Source: an uncultured Bacillota bacterium
GTDB lineage: Bacteria; Bacillota_I; Bacilli_A; RF39; UBA660
Assembly (NCBI GenBank): GCA_947165195.1
Contig: CAMUZJ010000015.1
Coordinates: forward strand, 1-17,819
Direction of reading: 5' to 3'
Length of the DNA stretch: 17,819 bases
Shown here: positions 7,070 to 14,840 of the stretch, in pieces
Layout: each line of letters opens with the position of its first letter
How positions within the stretch are numbered: the first letter of the stretch is position 1
Made by a program: the position numbers and the translations under genes
Notes under the pieces: generated by a model
Databases searched by the model: none
Told to the model about the DNA's origin: nothing
The model's input: only the letters and a program-made list of their open reading frames with translations

Positions 7070-7377
7070 CTTATCCAGTAGGATTATTAACCGCGGATGA
7101 ATTAAATTTAGCTGGTGGAGTTTTTGATGCAGCAAATGAAAATTATTATTTATATACAGGTCAAGAGTGGTGGACAATGACACCTGATATATTGCATTCA
7201 TCAGGTTGGTTATCTAGGGGTTATGAATATGAAATGAAATATAATGGTTCTTTTGGTACTGGAGATATATATAATCCAGTTGGTGTCCGTCCATCTATTT
7301 CCCTTGCCCCTGGAGTAAAAATAGCGAGTGGTGGAGATGGAACTGCCCAGACTCCATACGAATTCGTGCTTGAATAA
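7039..7377 (+). pseudogene. C-terminal part of the frameshifted surface protein
   Basis: This frame encodes the missing end of the gene starting at 5129. It is open back to 6994. Joining at about 7009 (after SPSLA, then CPNKNDAFTVMESLTG) restores one continuous protein of about 748 residues. The end carries GNGALTYPVGLLTADEL, YYLYTGQEWWTMTPD and GVRPSISLAPGVKI, then GGDGTAQTPYEFVLE. It resembles terminal modules that I recall from secreted proteins of related gut bacteria. ATG 7039 has no convincing ribosome-binding site, so independent translation is unlikely. One missing base explains the break. There is no long homopolymer and no obvious slippery heptamer, so a true mutation, an assembly error and programmed shifting cannot be told apart from sequence alone. 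Confidence 0.75.
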
Positions 7378-7402
7378 TACTTTAGTAATATAGAATAAAA
7401 TT

Positions 7403-7427
7403 AGCTACTCAATTGGAGTAGCTTTTT
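7403..7427 (+). terminator. Intrinsic terminator between convergent genes
   Basis: AGCTACTC (7403-7410) pairs with GAGTAGCT (7416-7423) around a five-base loop, followed by T residues to 7427. It ends the surface protein gene. It may also work weakly on the minus strand, where the stem is followed by AATTTTATT. The minus-strand gene's stop overlaps the T-run. Confidence 0.8.
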
Positions 7428-7731
7428 ATATGTAAAAAACGGGATTAGTTGAAGAATTATTACTGGTATTATTAGTATTATTTCTATTAGAATTTGTATT
7501 TATATTAGTATTTCTAGTACTTTTTTGAGAATTGGTATCAGGGCTATTTAGGGCATTCGCAATCGTAAATAAAGACTTCATATTACTAATAACAGGTTTT
7601 ACTTGATAAACGATTGGAATAGCTTGATTAATAACTCCTAATGTTTTTTGAGTACCATCTAAAATACCACTCCAATTTAAATTCCTTAAACTAGCAAATA
7701 ATCCAGGTCTTACCATTTGGTTAGGGTACAT
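7426..7731 (-). CDS. YqfQ/VrrA-like protein
   Basis: A 101-residue protein and the only convincing minus-strand gene here. The N-terminus MYPNQMVRPGLF is followed by a conserved-looking helical core (residues 20-63) with WSGILDGTQKTLGVINQAIPIV and KPVISNMKSLFTIANAL. This resembles the YqfQ/VrrA family of Bacilli (typically an N-terminal Gly/Pro-rich stretch, then an NTQK-like motif and QQ/P-rich helices). The final 35 residues are an Asn/Thr/Ser-rich tail (NTNINTNSNRNNTNNTSNN), probably disordered. A ribosome-binding site AGAGGTG lies just upstream (7738-7744 on the minus strand). YqfQ has no firm function; in spore formers it has been linked to sporulation, which is not evident here. It converges on the surface protein gene and diverges from the pilus gene. 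Confidence 0.65.
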   Translation of the reverse strand: MYPNQMVRPGLFASLRNLNWSGILDGTQKTLGVINQAIPIVYQVKPVISNMKSLFTIANALNSPDTNSQKSTRNTNINTNSNRNNTNNTSNNSSTNPVFYI

Positions 7732-7806
7732 ATAAACACCTCTTAATATAGTCTATGTAAAAATAAATAAAAAGTTAATTTATTTATTTTAAAAAATAGG
7801 TATGTA

Positions 7807-7815
7807 TGCTACAAT
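7807..7815 (+). promoter_or_regulatory. Extended -10 promoter for the GspF/PilC operon
   Basis: TGCTACAAT (7807-7815) is an extended -10 without a good -35. Transcription would start near 7822. The upstream ATG at 7802 is then outside the mRNA, which supports the start at 7844. Confidence 0.55.
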
Positions 7816-7828
7816 AAAGAGGAATAAT

Positions 7829-7835
7829 AAGGAGG
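7829..7835 (+). promoter_or_regulatory. GspF/PilC ribosome-binding site that decides the start
   Basis: AAGGAGG lies eight bases before ATG 7844. The in-frame ATG at 7802 overlaps the promoter instead. Confidence 0.7.
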
Positions 7836-7843
7836 CTAATTGT

Positions 7844-9343
7844 ATGGATTTTCTATTGAAGCCGTTTATTTTTATTTATCATATGGTAAGTGGAGTTATT
7901 CATTTTCCAAAAAAATTATTTACAAAGACTAGTGATAAAGTAATTGAAAAACAAGATCAAAAAGAATTAAAGAAAGAAGAGCAGCAAGAACAAAGATTAG
8001 TATCAAATAATAACCAGTATGTACAAGCTACATCTACACAACAGACTATTGCTTCTACTAATATTCCTTCCAAAAAACAGGAAGATGCTTTTGTAGGCCT
8101 TGGTACTAATTTAAAAAATAATATAAAAAGACATCCTTTAGTAGGCTTTAAATATACCGTTATTAATGGTGTAGGGAAAAAAGAAACTGGTAACTTAGAT
8201 GCAGAAAGTATAGAAGATTGTCGAAGCTTTTTGCAACAACAGGGTTATGAAGTATTAAATGTAGAAGCTCGTGGAAAATTAGATGTTGATATAAAAATAG
8301 GAACGGGTGTAAGTGCAGGAGACTTATCGTTTGCTCTTACACAGTTGTCTACTTACTTAAGAGCTGGAATTCCTTTAGTAGATTCCGTTAGAATTTTAGC
8401 TAAACAGACTGCTAAAAAAGATTTAAAAAAACTATTTAATCAGATAGTCTATGAATTATTAAAAGGAGAAAACTTTTCAGATGCTTTAGCAGCACAAGGA
8501 AATTCTTTTCCAAAACTATTAGTCAACATGGTAAAAACAGCTGAAATGACAGGGGATTTACCAACTATCTTAGAAGATATGGCAGAGTATTATACTAGTA
8601 TGGATAATACACGTAAACAGATGAGAAGTGCTATGACATATCCAATTGTTGTATTATCGTTAGCGATTGGAGTTTTAATATTCATGTTAACTTACTTAGT
8701 ACCACAATTTTCTACTATGTTTGAAGAAAATGGAGCTAAGTTGCCTGCTTTGACCCAAGCGATTTTAGATATTTCGAACTTTGTTAAAAGTTATTATTTA
8801 TATATCATTTTATTTGTTAGTGGATTTATTGGTGGATTTATCTACTTATTTAAAAAAGTAAAAGGTTTTAGAACAACAGTTCAAACATTAGCAATGCATA
8901 TTCCAATATTTGGAAAAATCATTATCTATAATGAAGTAGCAAACTTTACAAAGACATTTGCATCCCTTATCAATCACGGAGTATTTATAACCGATTGTAT
9001 GGAGATTCTATCTCAAATAACCAACAATGAAGTATATATTCGACTAATTAATAAATCCTTAGTAAACCTTGGAAAAGGAGAAACAATCTCTTCAGCATTT
9101 AGAGGAGAATGGGCTATGCCAATCGTTGCCTATGAAATGATAGTAACAGGAGAGTCTACTGGTCAATTAGGAGCAATGATGGAAAAAGTTGCCACTCACT
9201 TCCAAAACTTACATAAAAATATTATTGATCAAATGAAAAGTTTAGTAGAACCTTTCCTAATTATTTTCTTAGCAGCCATTGTTGGAGTAATTTTAGTATC
9301 TATTGTTCAACCAATGTTTGCAATCTATCAAACGGTACAATAG
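7844..9343 (+). CDS. pilC: Type II secretion/type IV pilus platform protein (GspF/PilC family)
   Basis: This is the inner-membrane platform protein on which the assembly ATPase acts to polymerise pilins. The 499 residues exceed the usual ~400 because of an N-terminal extension. Residues 1-22 are hydrophobic and amphipathic, and 30-80 are rich in Lys, Glu and Gln. Residues 101-145 form the small domain before the first T2SSF domain (GFKYTVINGVGKKETGNLDA). The first T2SSF domain spans about 160-290 and the second about 363-490. Each has a conserved glycine/acid motif: KTAEMTGDL (231-239) and VTGESTGQL (434-442). Membrane segments are near 266-288, 317-338 and 468-490. The prepilin peptidase follows 10 bases later. 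No GspE/PilB ATPase or prepilin is seen here, so they must be elsewhere if the system works. Confidence 0.9.
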   Translation: MDFLLKPFIFIYHMVSGVIHFPKKLFTKTSDKVIEKQDQKELKKEEQQEQRLVSNNNQYVQATSTQQTIASTNIPSKKQEDAFVGLGTNLKNNIKRHPLVGFKYTVINGVGKKETGNLDAESIEDCRSFLQQQGYEVLNVEARGKLDVDIKIGTGVSAGDLSFALTQLSTYLRAGIPLVDSVRILAKQTAKKDLKKLFNQIVYELLKGENFSDALAAQGNSFPKLLVNMVKTAEMTGDLPTILEDMAEYYTSMDNTRKQMRSAMTYPIVVLSLAIGVLIFMLTYLVPQFSTMFEENGAKLPALTQAILDISNFVKSYYLYIILFVSGFIGGFIYLFKKVKGFRTTVQTLAMHIPIFGKIIIYNEVANFTKTFASLINHGVFITDCMEILSQITNNEVYIRLINKSLVNLGKGETISSAFRGEWAMPIVAYEMIVTGESTGQLGAMMEKVATHFQNLHKNIIDQMKSLVEPFLIIFLAAIVGVILVSIVQPMFAIYQTVQ

Positions 9344-9353
9344 GAGGAAAATT

Positions 9354-10109
9354 ATGCATTTATTTATTATCTTCCTATTAGGAACATTGTTAGGGTCTTT
9401 TTATAATAGAGTAGGAAAAAGATTACCAAATGAGGAGAATCTATTAAAAAGAGACTGCTGTAATAGTTGTGAATACAAATATAAATGGTATGAGTTTAGT
9501 CATATATTACAGTATTTCTTAAGAAGTGGTAGATGTCCTAATTGTAGAAAAAGATTAGATATTGTACCTGTACTAAATGAATTTTTTACTGGAATGCTAT
9601 TTGTTATATCTTATTCTATCTTTGGACTTAGTAATGAATTTTTAATTTCTATTGGTATTGTTTCTATGTTAATGATAATATTAATAAGTGACTTTTCCTA
9701 TATGATTATTTCAGATGAAGTCTTAATATTTTTTAATACTTACTTTATCATATTATTAGTATTTACTATAGGAGTGTCACAGACAATCATTCAAATACTA
9801 TCAGGAGTATTTCTATTTGGAGTAATGTATTTCATAATGCTCCTTGGAAATTTCTTATTAAAAGGAGAAAGCTTAGGTGGAGGAGACGTAAAAATGATGT
9901 TTACTTTTGGTCTATTATTAGGACCAATTGTTGGAGTTTTTTCCATATTCTTGAGTAGTTTAATTGCTTTACCAATTTCCTTAATTAATATGTATATAAA
10001 TAAAAATCATGCTATCCCTTTTGGACCTTTCCTATTAGTTACTCTTTTATTTTTATTCTTAATAGGGATAGATTCCAAAGATATTATAGAAGCATTTCAA
10101 ATGATTTAA
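9354..10109 (+). CDS. pilD: Prepilin peptidase (A24 aspartic protease, PilD/ComC type)
   Basis: This membrane protease cleaves type IV prepilin leaders and usually N-methylates the new first residue. The 251 residues open with a membrane segment (LFIIFLLGTLLGSFYNRV), then a cytoplasmic zinc-like Cys4 loop: Cys36-x2-Cys39 and Cys61-x2-Cys64 (CNSC, CPNC). The catalytic aspartates are Asp113, in ISDFSYMIISDE, and Asp178, in GGGDVKMM, the family's GxGD motif. Several further membrane helices run to the C-terminus. The frame is open from 9303, but ATG 9354 with AGGAGG (9342-9347) six bases upstream gives the normal family start. The Cys4 loop points to the bifunctional class. It forms an operon with the platform protein. 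Confidence 0.93.
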   Translation: MHLFIIFLLGTLLGSFYNRVGKRLPNEENLLKRDCCNSCEYKYKWYEFSHILQYFLRSGRCPNCRKRLDIVPVLNEFFTGMLFVISYSIFGLSNEFLISIGIVSMLMIILISDFSYMIISDEVLIFFNTYFIILLVFTIGVSQTIIQILSGVFLFGVMYFIMLLGNFLLKGESLGGGDVKMMFTFGLLLGPIVGVFSIFLSSLIALPISLINMYINKNHAIPFGPFLLVTLLFLFLIGIDSKDIIEAFQMI

Positions 10110-10129
10110 TACCTTATAGGTATTTTTTT
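10108..10129 (+). terminator. Intrinsic terminator after the prepilin peptidase gene
   Basis: AATACCT (10108-10114) and AGGTATT (10118-10124) form a 7-bp stem with a three-base loop followed by a T-run (to 10129). It overlaps the stop codon. Confidence 0.75.
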
Positions 10130-10176
10130 CTTTTCTTTTTTCTTTATCTAGTGTAGTATTAGAACAGGTGGTAGTT

Positions 10177-11493
10177 ATGAGCAATTTAACAATTTTACCG
10201 GCTGATACTTATATGGTAATTAATAAGACTGTTATTAATGATAGTGACTTAAAATTAATTAGTATGTTGTATCAACCAATTATTGGATTTGGAGCAGTTT
10301 CTTTGTATTTTACTTTAATAGATGACTTAAATAAATCCAATGTTATGAGTGAAGATTTAACACATCATCATTTGATGGCTACTATGCAATTAAAATTAGA
10401 AGATATTGTAATTGCTCGGGAAAAACTAGAAGCAGTAGGACTTTTAAAAACGTATTTAAAAAAAGGAAGTATAAATAATTATGTCTATTTAATTTATTCT
10501 CCTATGAGTGCTAGTGACTTTTTTACACATCCTATTTTAAATATAGTCTTATATAATAACTTAGGAAAGAAAGAATATGACAAATTATTAAATTATTATA
10601 AAATACCAAAAATCAATTTAAAAGATTTTGAAGAGGTAACCGCTAGTTTTGATGAAGTATTTACTTCTGTTAGAGGAAATGTATTAGAAGTAGAAGAAGA
10701 TGTTATGAAGCATGAAGCAAATAATATTATTTTAAAGCAGGGAATTGATTTTAATTTGCTTATTTCATCAATTCCAGAGTCTAGTTACCATGAAAAGTGT
10801 TTTAGTGAAGATGTTAAAGAGCTAATTAATTCTTTAAGTTTTACTTATGATTTAAAGACATTAGAAATGCAAGGATTGGTAAGAGATGCAATTAATGAGA
10901 AAGGTTTTATTGATAAGACAAAATTAAGAAAAGCATGTCGTGATTATTATCAGTTTGATAATAATGGTAATTTACCGACTTTAATTTATAATAAGCAGCC
11001 CTCTTTTTTAAAAAGACCAGAAGGGGATAATACTAAAAGGGGTAGACTGATTTATGCCTTTGAAAATTTAACTCCTTATCAGTTTTTAAAGGCTAAGTAT
11101 AAGGGAGCAGAGCCTACTACTAGAGATAAGAGATTAGTAGAAAATTTACTAGTTGAACAAAAGATGAATCCTGGAGTAGTCAATGTACTTATCTCATATG
11201 TATTAAAGGTAAGTGGAGAACAGTTAAAGAAAAGTTATGTAGAAACAATAGCTGGTCAGTGGAAAAGACTAAATATTCAGACAGTAGAAGAAGCTATGGC
11301 TATTAGTGAGAAAGAATATAAGAAGACTAAAAAGATGATTGATGAGGATAAGAAAGTTAATAAGACAACTAGAGTAAAAACTACTACTAATGTAGAAACA
11401 ACTCCTGTTTGGTTTGACTCTAATCCTAAAAATCAAGAACTTAGTGATGAAGATGTAATGGAATTAGATAAGTTATTAGAAGGATTGGTTTAA
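10177..11493 (+). CDS. dnaB: Replication initiation/helicase-loading protein DnaB (Bacillus type)
   Basis: This is the low-GC Gram-positive DnaB, not the DnaB helicase. With DnaD and DnaI it loads the replicative helicase at oriC and during restart. The 438 residues compare with 472 in B. subtilis. The N-terminal part (about 1-110, DSDLKLISMLYQPIIGFGAVSLY, then LGLLKTY-like helices) fits the winged-helix/DDBH1 region. The C-terminal DDBH2 domain runs from about 297 to 372 (LTPYQFLKAKYKGAEPT, then YVETIAGQWKRLNIQTVEEA). A Lys/Thr-rich linker and an acidic tail (ELSDEDVMELDKLLEGL) end it. ATG 10177 follows AGGTGG (10166-10171); the frame is open from GTG 10168. In Bacillus dnaI follows directly, but here the next gene is a pyrophosphatase. 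Confidence 0.85.
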   Translation: MSNLTILPADTYMVINKTVINDSDLKLISMLYQPIIGFGAVSLYFTLIDDLNKSNVMSEDLTHHHLMATMQLKLEDIVIAREKLEAVGLLKTYLKKGSINNYVYLIYSPMSASDFFTHPILNIVLYNNLGKKEYDKLLNYYKIPKINLKDFEEVTASFDEVFTSVRGNVLEVEEDVMKHEANNIILKQGIDFNLLISSIPESSYHEKCFSEDVKELINSLSFTYDLKTLEMQGLVRDAINEKGFIDKTKLRKACRDYYQFDNNGNLPTLIYNKQPSFLKRPEGDNTKRGRLIYAFENLTPYQFLKAKYKGAEPTTRDKRLVENLLVEQKMNPGVVNVLISYVLKVSGEQLKKSYVETIAGQWKRLNIQTVEEAMAISEKEYKKTKKMIDEDKKVNKTTRVKTTTNVETTPVWFDSNPKNQELSDEDVMELDKLLEGLV

Positions 11494-11527
11494 AAAAACT
11501 CATATAGATTCATAGTTAAAATCAAGC

Positions 11528-11552
11528 AAAAAAAGATAAATCTCTTTTTTTT
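11528..11552 (+). terminator. Weak AT-only terminator after dnaB
   Basis: An A-run ending in AGA (11528-11536) faces TCT-C-TTTTTTTT (11541-11552) over a four-base loop, with one bulged C. It has the shape of an intrinsic terminator but almost no G/C. Confidence 0.35.
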
Positions 11553-11564
11553 AATAGGCTTTTA

Positions 11565-11573
11565 TGTTATACT
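11565..11573 (+). promoter_or_regulatory. Extended -10 promoter for the pyrophosphatase operon
   Basis: TGTTATACT (11565-11573) carries TGn plus TATACT; a T-run stands in for a -35 17 bases upstream. Transcription would start near 11580, then AGAGGG (11584-11589) precedes ATG 11596. Confidence 0.6.
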
Positions 11574-11595
11574 TTAGCAAGAAAGAGGGATTACT

Positions 11596-13215
11596 ATGAG
11601 TAAAACATATATATTTGGACATAAGAGACCAGATGCAGATGCTACAATGTCTGCGATTGGACTTTCTTACTTAAAAAATAAATTAGGAGAAGATACAGAG
11701 CCTAAATTATTAGGAAGTGTTAATAAAGAAACACAATATGCATTAGACTATTTTAAAATAGAAATGCCAGAATATTTAAATGATGTAAAATTACAAGTAA
11801 GAGATGTAAATTACAATAAAAAGGCTATTATTGAAGAAAATGCTAGTATTTATGATACGTATCAATATATGCTACAAGAAGGATTAACTGGACTAACTAT
11901 TTGTGATAAAAATAATACTTTTAAAGGACTTATAACTTTAAAAGATTTATCACGTTCTATGATTAATGAAAATATAGATGATTTATATACATCTATGGAT
12001 AATATGGTAAAGGTTCTTCAAGCAGAAGAATTAAATAGAGTAGATGAAGAAATTACTGGTAAAATAATTGCTGCTACCTATAAAAGTGAAACATTTATTA
12101 AAAGAGCTGAACTTACCAATGAAACCGTATTAATCGTAGGAGATCGTCATGCCGTTATTGAACATGCACTTAATAATAAAGTAAAAATGCTTGTTATTTC
12201 AGGAAATAATGAAATAGAAGAGACTTTATTAGAACTTGCTAAGAAAAATCACGTAAATGTTATTAGAACTCCATATGACTCTTATCATATAGCTAAATTA
12301 ATTGGATTAACTAACTATATTAAGACAATGGTTAAAACGACTAATCCAACAAAATTTGAAGATACAGAATTTGTATCCAATGTTATTGAAATCAATGATA
12401 AGATGAAACATACCAATTATCCAGTAGTTGATAAAGATAATAAATGTTTAGGATTACTTAGAATGGCTGATATTAATGAGAAATCTCCTAAAAAAGTTAT
12501 TTTAGTAGATCATAATGAACCATTACAAAGTGCAGAAGGTATTAATGAAGCAGAAATCGTTGAAATCTTTGACCATCATGCTTTAAGTAGTTTAAGTACT
12601 TCTCAACCAATTAATTACCGTAATATGGCAGTAGGTTCTACATGTACTATTGTTTATACTTTGTATAGAGAAAGAGGTATTACTATTCCTAAAAAGATTG
12701 CTGGAGCATTACTATCAGGAATTGTGTCTGATACTTTAATATTAAAGAGTCCAACAGCTACTCCACTAGATAGAGAAGCAGTAGAAAAACTTGCTAATTT
12801 AGCAGAAGTAGACTATCAAGAATATGGAATGAATATGCTAAAAGCAGGTACAAGTATTGAAGGTATGACTAAGGAACAAGTATTATATAATGACTTTAAA
12901 TCCTTCAAAACTGGAGATAAACAATTTGGTGTAGGACAATTCTTTACCATGAATTTTGATGACATCAAAAAGGAATTAGATGAATATGTTAAAGTGTTAG
13001 ATCAAGAAGCAGAACAAAATGGCTTCTCCCTAATTTGCTTATACATTACAGATATTATTGAAAATGGTAGTTATGTAATCTATAACTCAAAAGCAGAAGA
13101 CTTAATGAAGATTGCTTATGATAAACTAGATGTTCATCAAGGATTCTTTGTTGAAAACTGTGTATCACGTAAGAAAAATGTAGTACCAGTTATTATGCCA
13201 TTATTTGAAAATTAA
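11596..13215 (+). CDS. ppaC: Manganese-dependent inorganic pyrophosphatase with CBS and DRTGG domains
   Basis: A family II (DHH) pyrophosphatase that splits PPi and pulls biosynthetic reactions forward; the CBS form is regulated by adenine nucleotides. The 539 residues match the CBS-DRTGG-CBS architecture. The DHH half starts GHKRPDADATMSA (8-20), with metal ligands His9, Asp13 and Asp15. CBS1 spans about 65-122, DRTGG about 125-245 and CBS2 about 250-297. The DHH domain then resumes with VDHNEP (304-309, Asp305/His306) and FDHHAL (325-330, Asp327/His328/His329). DHHA2 carries LLSGIVSDTLILKSPTAT (372-389) and SRKKNVVPVI (524-533), which binds substrate. The motif HKRPDAD differs from the usual HxNPDxD at residue 11. 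It heads an operon with the PopT-like and ZIP genes. Confidence 0.95.
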   Translation: MSKTYIFGHKRPDADATMSAIGLSYLKNKLGEDTEPKLLGSVNKETQYALDYFKIEMPEYLNDVKLQVRDVNYNKKAIIEENASIYDTYQYMLQEGLTGLTICDKNNTFKGLITLKDLSRSMINENIDDLYTSMDNMVKVLQAEELNRVDEEITGKIIAATYKSETFIKRAELTNETVLIVGDRHAVIEHALNNKVKMLVISGNNEIEETLLELAKKNHVNVIRTPYDSYHIAKLIGLTNYIKTMVKTTNPTKFEDTEFVSNVIEINDKMKHTNYPVVDKDNKCLGLLRMADINEKSPKKVILVDHNEPLQSAEGINEAEIVEIFDHHALSSLSTSQPINYRNMAVGSTCTIVYTLYRERGITIPKKIAGALLSGIVSDTLILKSPTATPLDREAVEKLANLAEVDYQEYGMNMLKAGTSIEGMTKEQVLYNDFKSFKTGDKQFGVGQFFTMNFDDIKKELDEYVKVLDQEAEQNGFSLICLYITDIIENGSYVIYNSKAEDLMKIAYDKLDVHQGFFVENCVSRKKNVVPVIMPLFEN

Positions 13216-13227
13216 AAGGAGTTTTAA

Positions 13228-14067
13228 ATGAAAGATAAATTAATCTATATAATCAAGGGGTTCTTTTTTGGAATAGCAAATATTATCCCAGGGGTAAGTG
13301 GTGGTACACTTGCCCTTACTATGGGAATATATGAAGACTTAATAGGAAGTATTTCCAACTTTTTTAAAAATCCAAAAAAAAGTATTCAATTTTTACTTCC
13401 TATAGGAATAGGGGCAGTTTTATCTATTCTTTTAATGAGTAAAGTAATTAGTTACTCTTTAGATAAATTTCCAGTACCAACAACTCTTTTCTTTATAGGA
13501 TTAATTATAGGAGGAGTGCCACTACTTACCAAAAAAGTAAAAAGTGAAAAAATAAAACCTCTTAATATCAGTTTATTTTTATTAACATTTGGAATTATTA
13601 TGCTAATGACTTTTGGAAGTGCTGGAAGTAGTAGCTTAGATTTTACAAATGTTGGAATAGGTGGAATATTACAGCTACTACTAATTGGTATGGTAGCAGC
13701 AGGTACAATGGTAATCCCTGGAGTAAGCGGATCCTTTGTACTGATGCTTTTAGGTGCTTATGAGTCAATTATCAATACCATAGGAGATTTAACAAATTTT
13801 TCTAATTTAGGACATAATTTAACAGTATTAGCACCATTTGGAATTGGAGTAGGAATAGGAATTATAGGAATTGCTAAAATATTAGAATTTTTATTTCAAA
13901 AATATGAGGTGCCAACCTATTATGCAATTCTTGGATTTATTATAGCTAGTATTATTGCTTTATTTGTTGGACTTATTGGTATAGAAGTAACTTTTATAGA
14001 AATAATAGTTGGAATTATTTTGCTTTCCTTTGGCCTAGCAATAGGTTATAAACTAGGAGATGAATAG
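13228..14067 (+). CDS. popT: DUF368 family undecaprenyl-phosphate transporter (PopT-like)
   Basis: DUF368 proteins, including PopT, are reported to flip undecaprenyl phosphate back to the cytoplasmic face for peptidoglycan and teichoic acid synthesis. The 279 residues are almost all hydrophobic helices. The two family repeats are visible as NIIPGVSGGT (18-27) and MVIPGVSGSF (161-170), in inverted halves of the protein. Translation starts at ATG after AAAAGGAG (13215-13222), 12 bases after ppaC, so the two are cotranscribed. Carrier recycling releases and consumes phosphate and PPi, which may explain the pairing with a pyrophosphatase (inference). The family call is firm; the transported substrate is taken from characterised homologues. 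Confidence 0.87.
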   Translation: MKDKLIYIIKGFFFGIANIIPGVSGGTLALTMGIYEDLIGSISNFFKNPKKSIQFLLPIGIGAVLSILLMSKVISYSLDKFPVPTTLFFIGLIIGGVPLLTKKVKSEKIKPLNISLFLLTFGIIMLMTFGSAGSSSLDFTNVGIGGILQLLLIGMVAAGTMVIPGVSGSFVLMLLGAYESIINTIGDLTNFSNLGHNLTVLAPFGIGVGIGIIGIAKILEFLFQKYEVPTYYAILGFIIASIIALFVGLIGIEVTFIEIIVGIILLSFGLAIGYKLGDE

Positions 14068-14087
14068 ATAAAATTAAGGAGCTTTTT

Positions 14088-14840
14088 ATGGAACAAGCAC
14101 AAATGGGGTTAATAGTGACCCTAATATTGGGATTATTTATTTTGTTAGGTGCACTGATAGCTTTTCTTATTAAGAAAAGAGAAAAAGTTGTAGACTTTTC
14201 TTTAGGATTGGCTTTTGGTGTTATATCAATGTTAATACTTACGGATTTATTACCAGAAGTAATGGAACATTTAGAAGGCAAAACAATATTTTTAGCAGTT
14301 TTATTTACGATAATAGGCATCTTATTATCTAAATTAATAGATAAGTTTATACCTGATCATGAAGAAGAACACATGAATAAATTAGAGCTTAATAATAATT
14401 TAATTCACATAGGAGTGATTACCTCTCTTACTTTAGCACTACATAATATTATAGAAGGAATGGCTGTATATTCTACCATGCTTACTAGTACTTCATTAGG
14501 TGTGGGTATTACCTTAGGAGTAGGATTTCATAATATTCCATTAGGAATGGTAATTGCTGGTACTTTTTATCAAAGCGGAGAAAATAAATATAAAATAGCT
14601 ATTAATCTTATATTGGTTTCCTTATCTACCTTTGTTGGAGGATTAATCATGTTTTTCTTAAACTTAGAAGAAATATCCCCATTATTAGAAGGAATTTTAT
14701 TATCTATTACTTTAGGAATGTTGTTATTTATCTCTTTTGATGAATTACTTCCTAGAATTAAGGAATCTAACAATAAAAAAGTGTGTTGTATAGGAATTAT
14801 AGTAGGAGTAATTATTTTATTAATTGCTTCTATAATATAA
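14088..14840 (+). CDS. ZIP family metal transporter
   Basis: ZIP proteins import Zn, Mn, Fe or similar divalent ions. The 250 residues show about eight membrane segments. The signature helices are TM4 with LHNIIEGMAVY (118-128; His119, Asn120, Glu123) and TM5 with FHNIPLGMVIAG (147-158; His148, Asn149). TM7 carries FISFDELLP (214-222). A His/Glu-rich cytoplasmic loop, PDHEEEHM (89-96), lies between TM3 and TM4 and is typical of the family. TM5 has Leu152 where the usual HNIPEG has Glu, so the second metal site may be altered. ATG 14088 follows AAGGAG (14075-14080), 20 bases after the PopT-like gene. It shares an operon with a Mn-dependent enzyme, which hints at Mn supply (inference). Confidence 0.88.
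   Translation: MEQAQMGLIVTLILGLFILLGALIAFLIKKREKVVDFSLGLAFGVISMLILTDLLPEVMEHLEGKTIFLAVLFTIIGILLSKLIDKFIPDHEEEHMNKLELNNNLIHIGVITSLTLALHNIIEGMAVYSTMLTSTSLGVGITLGVGFHNIPLGMVIAGTFYQSGENKYKIAINLILVSLSTFVGGLIMFFLNLEEISPLLEGILLSITLGMLLFISFDELLPRIKESNNKKVCCIGIIVGVIILLIASII

Noticed and set aside
7802..7843. Longer start for the GspF/PilC protein (14 extra residues)
   Set aside because: ATG 7802 precedes and overlaps the extended -10; ATG 7844 has an ideal AAGGAGG site.
14015..14320. 101-codon minus-strand ORF across the PopT-like/ZIP junction
   Set aside because: It overlaps two well-supported genes and shows no family features.
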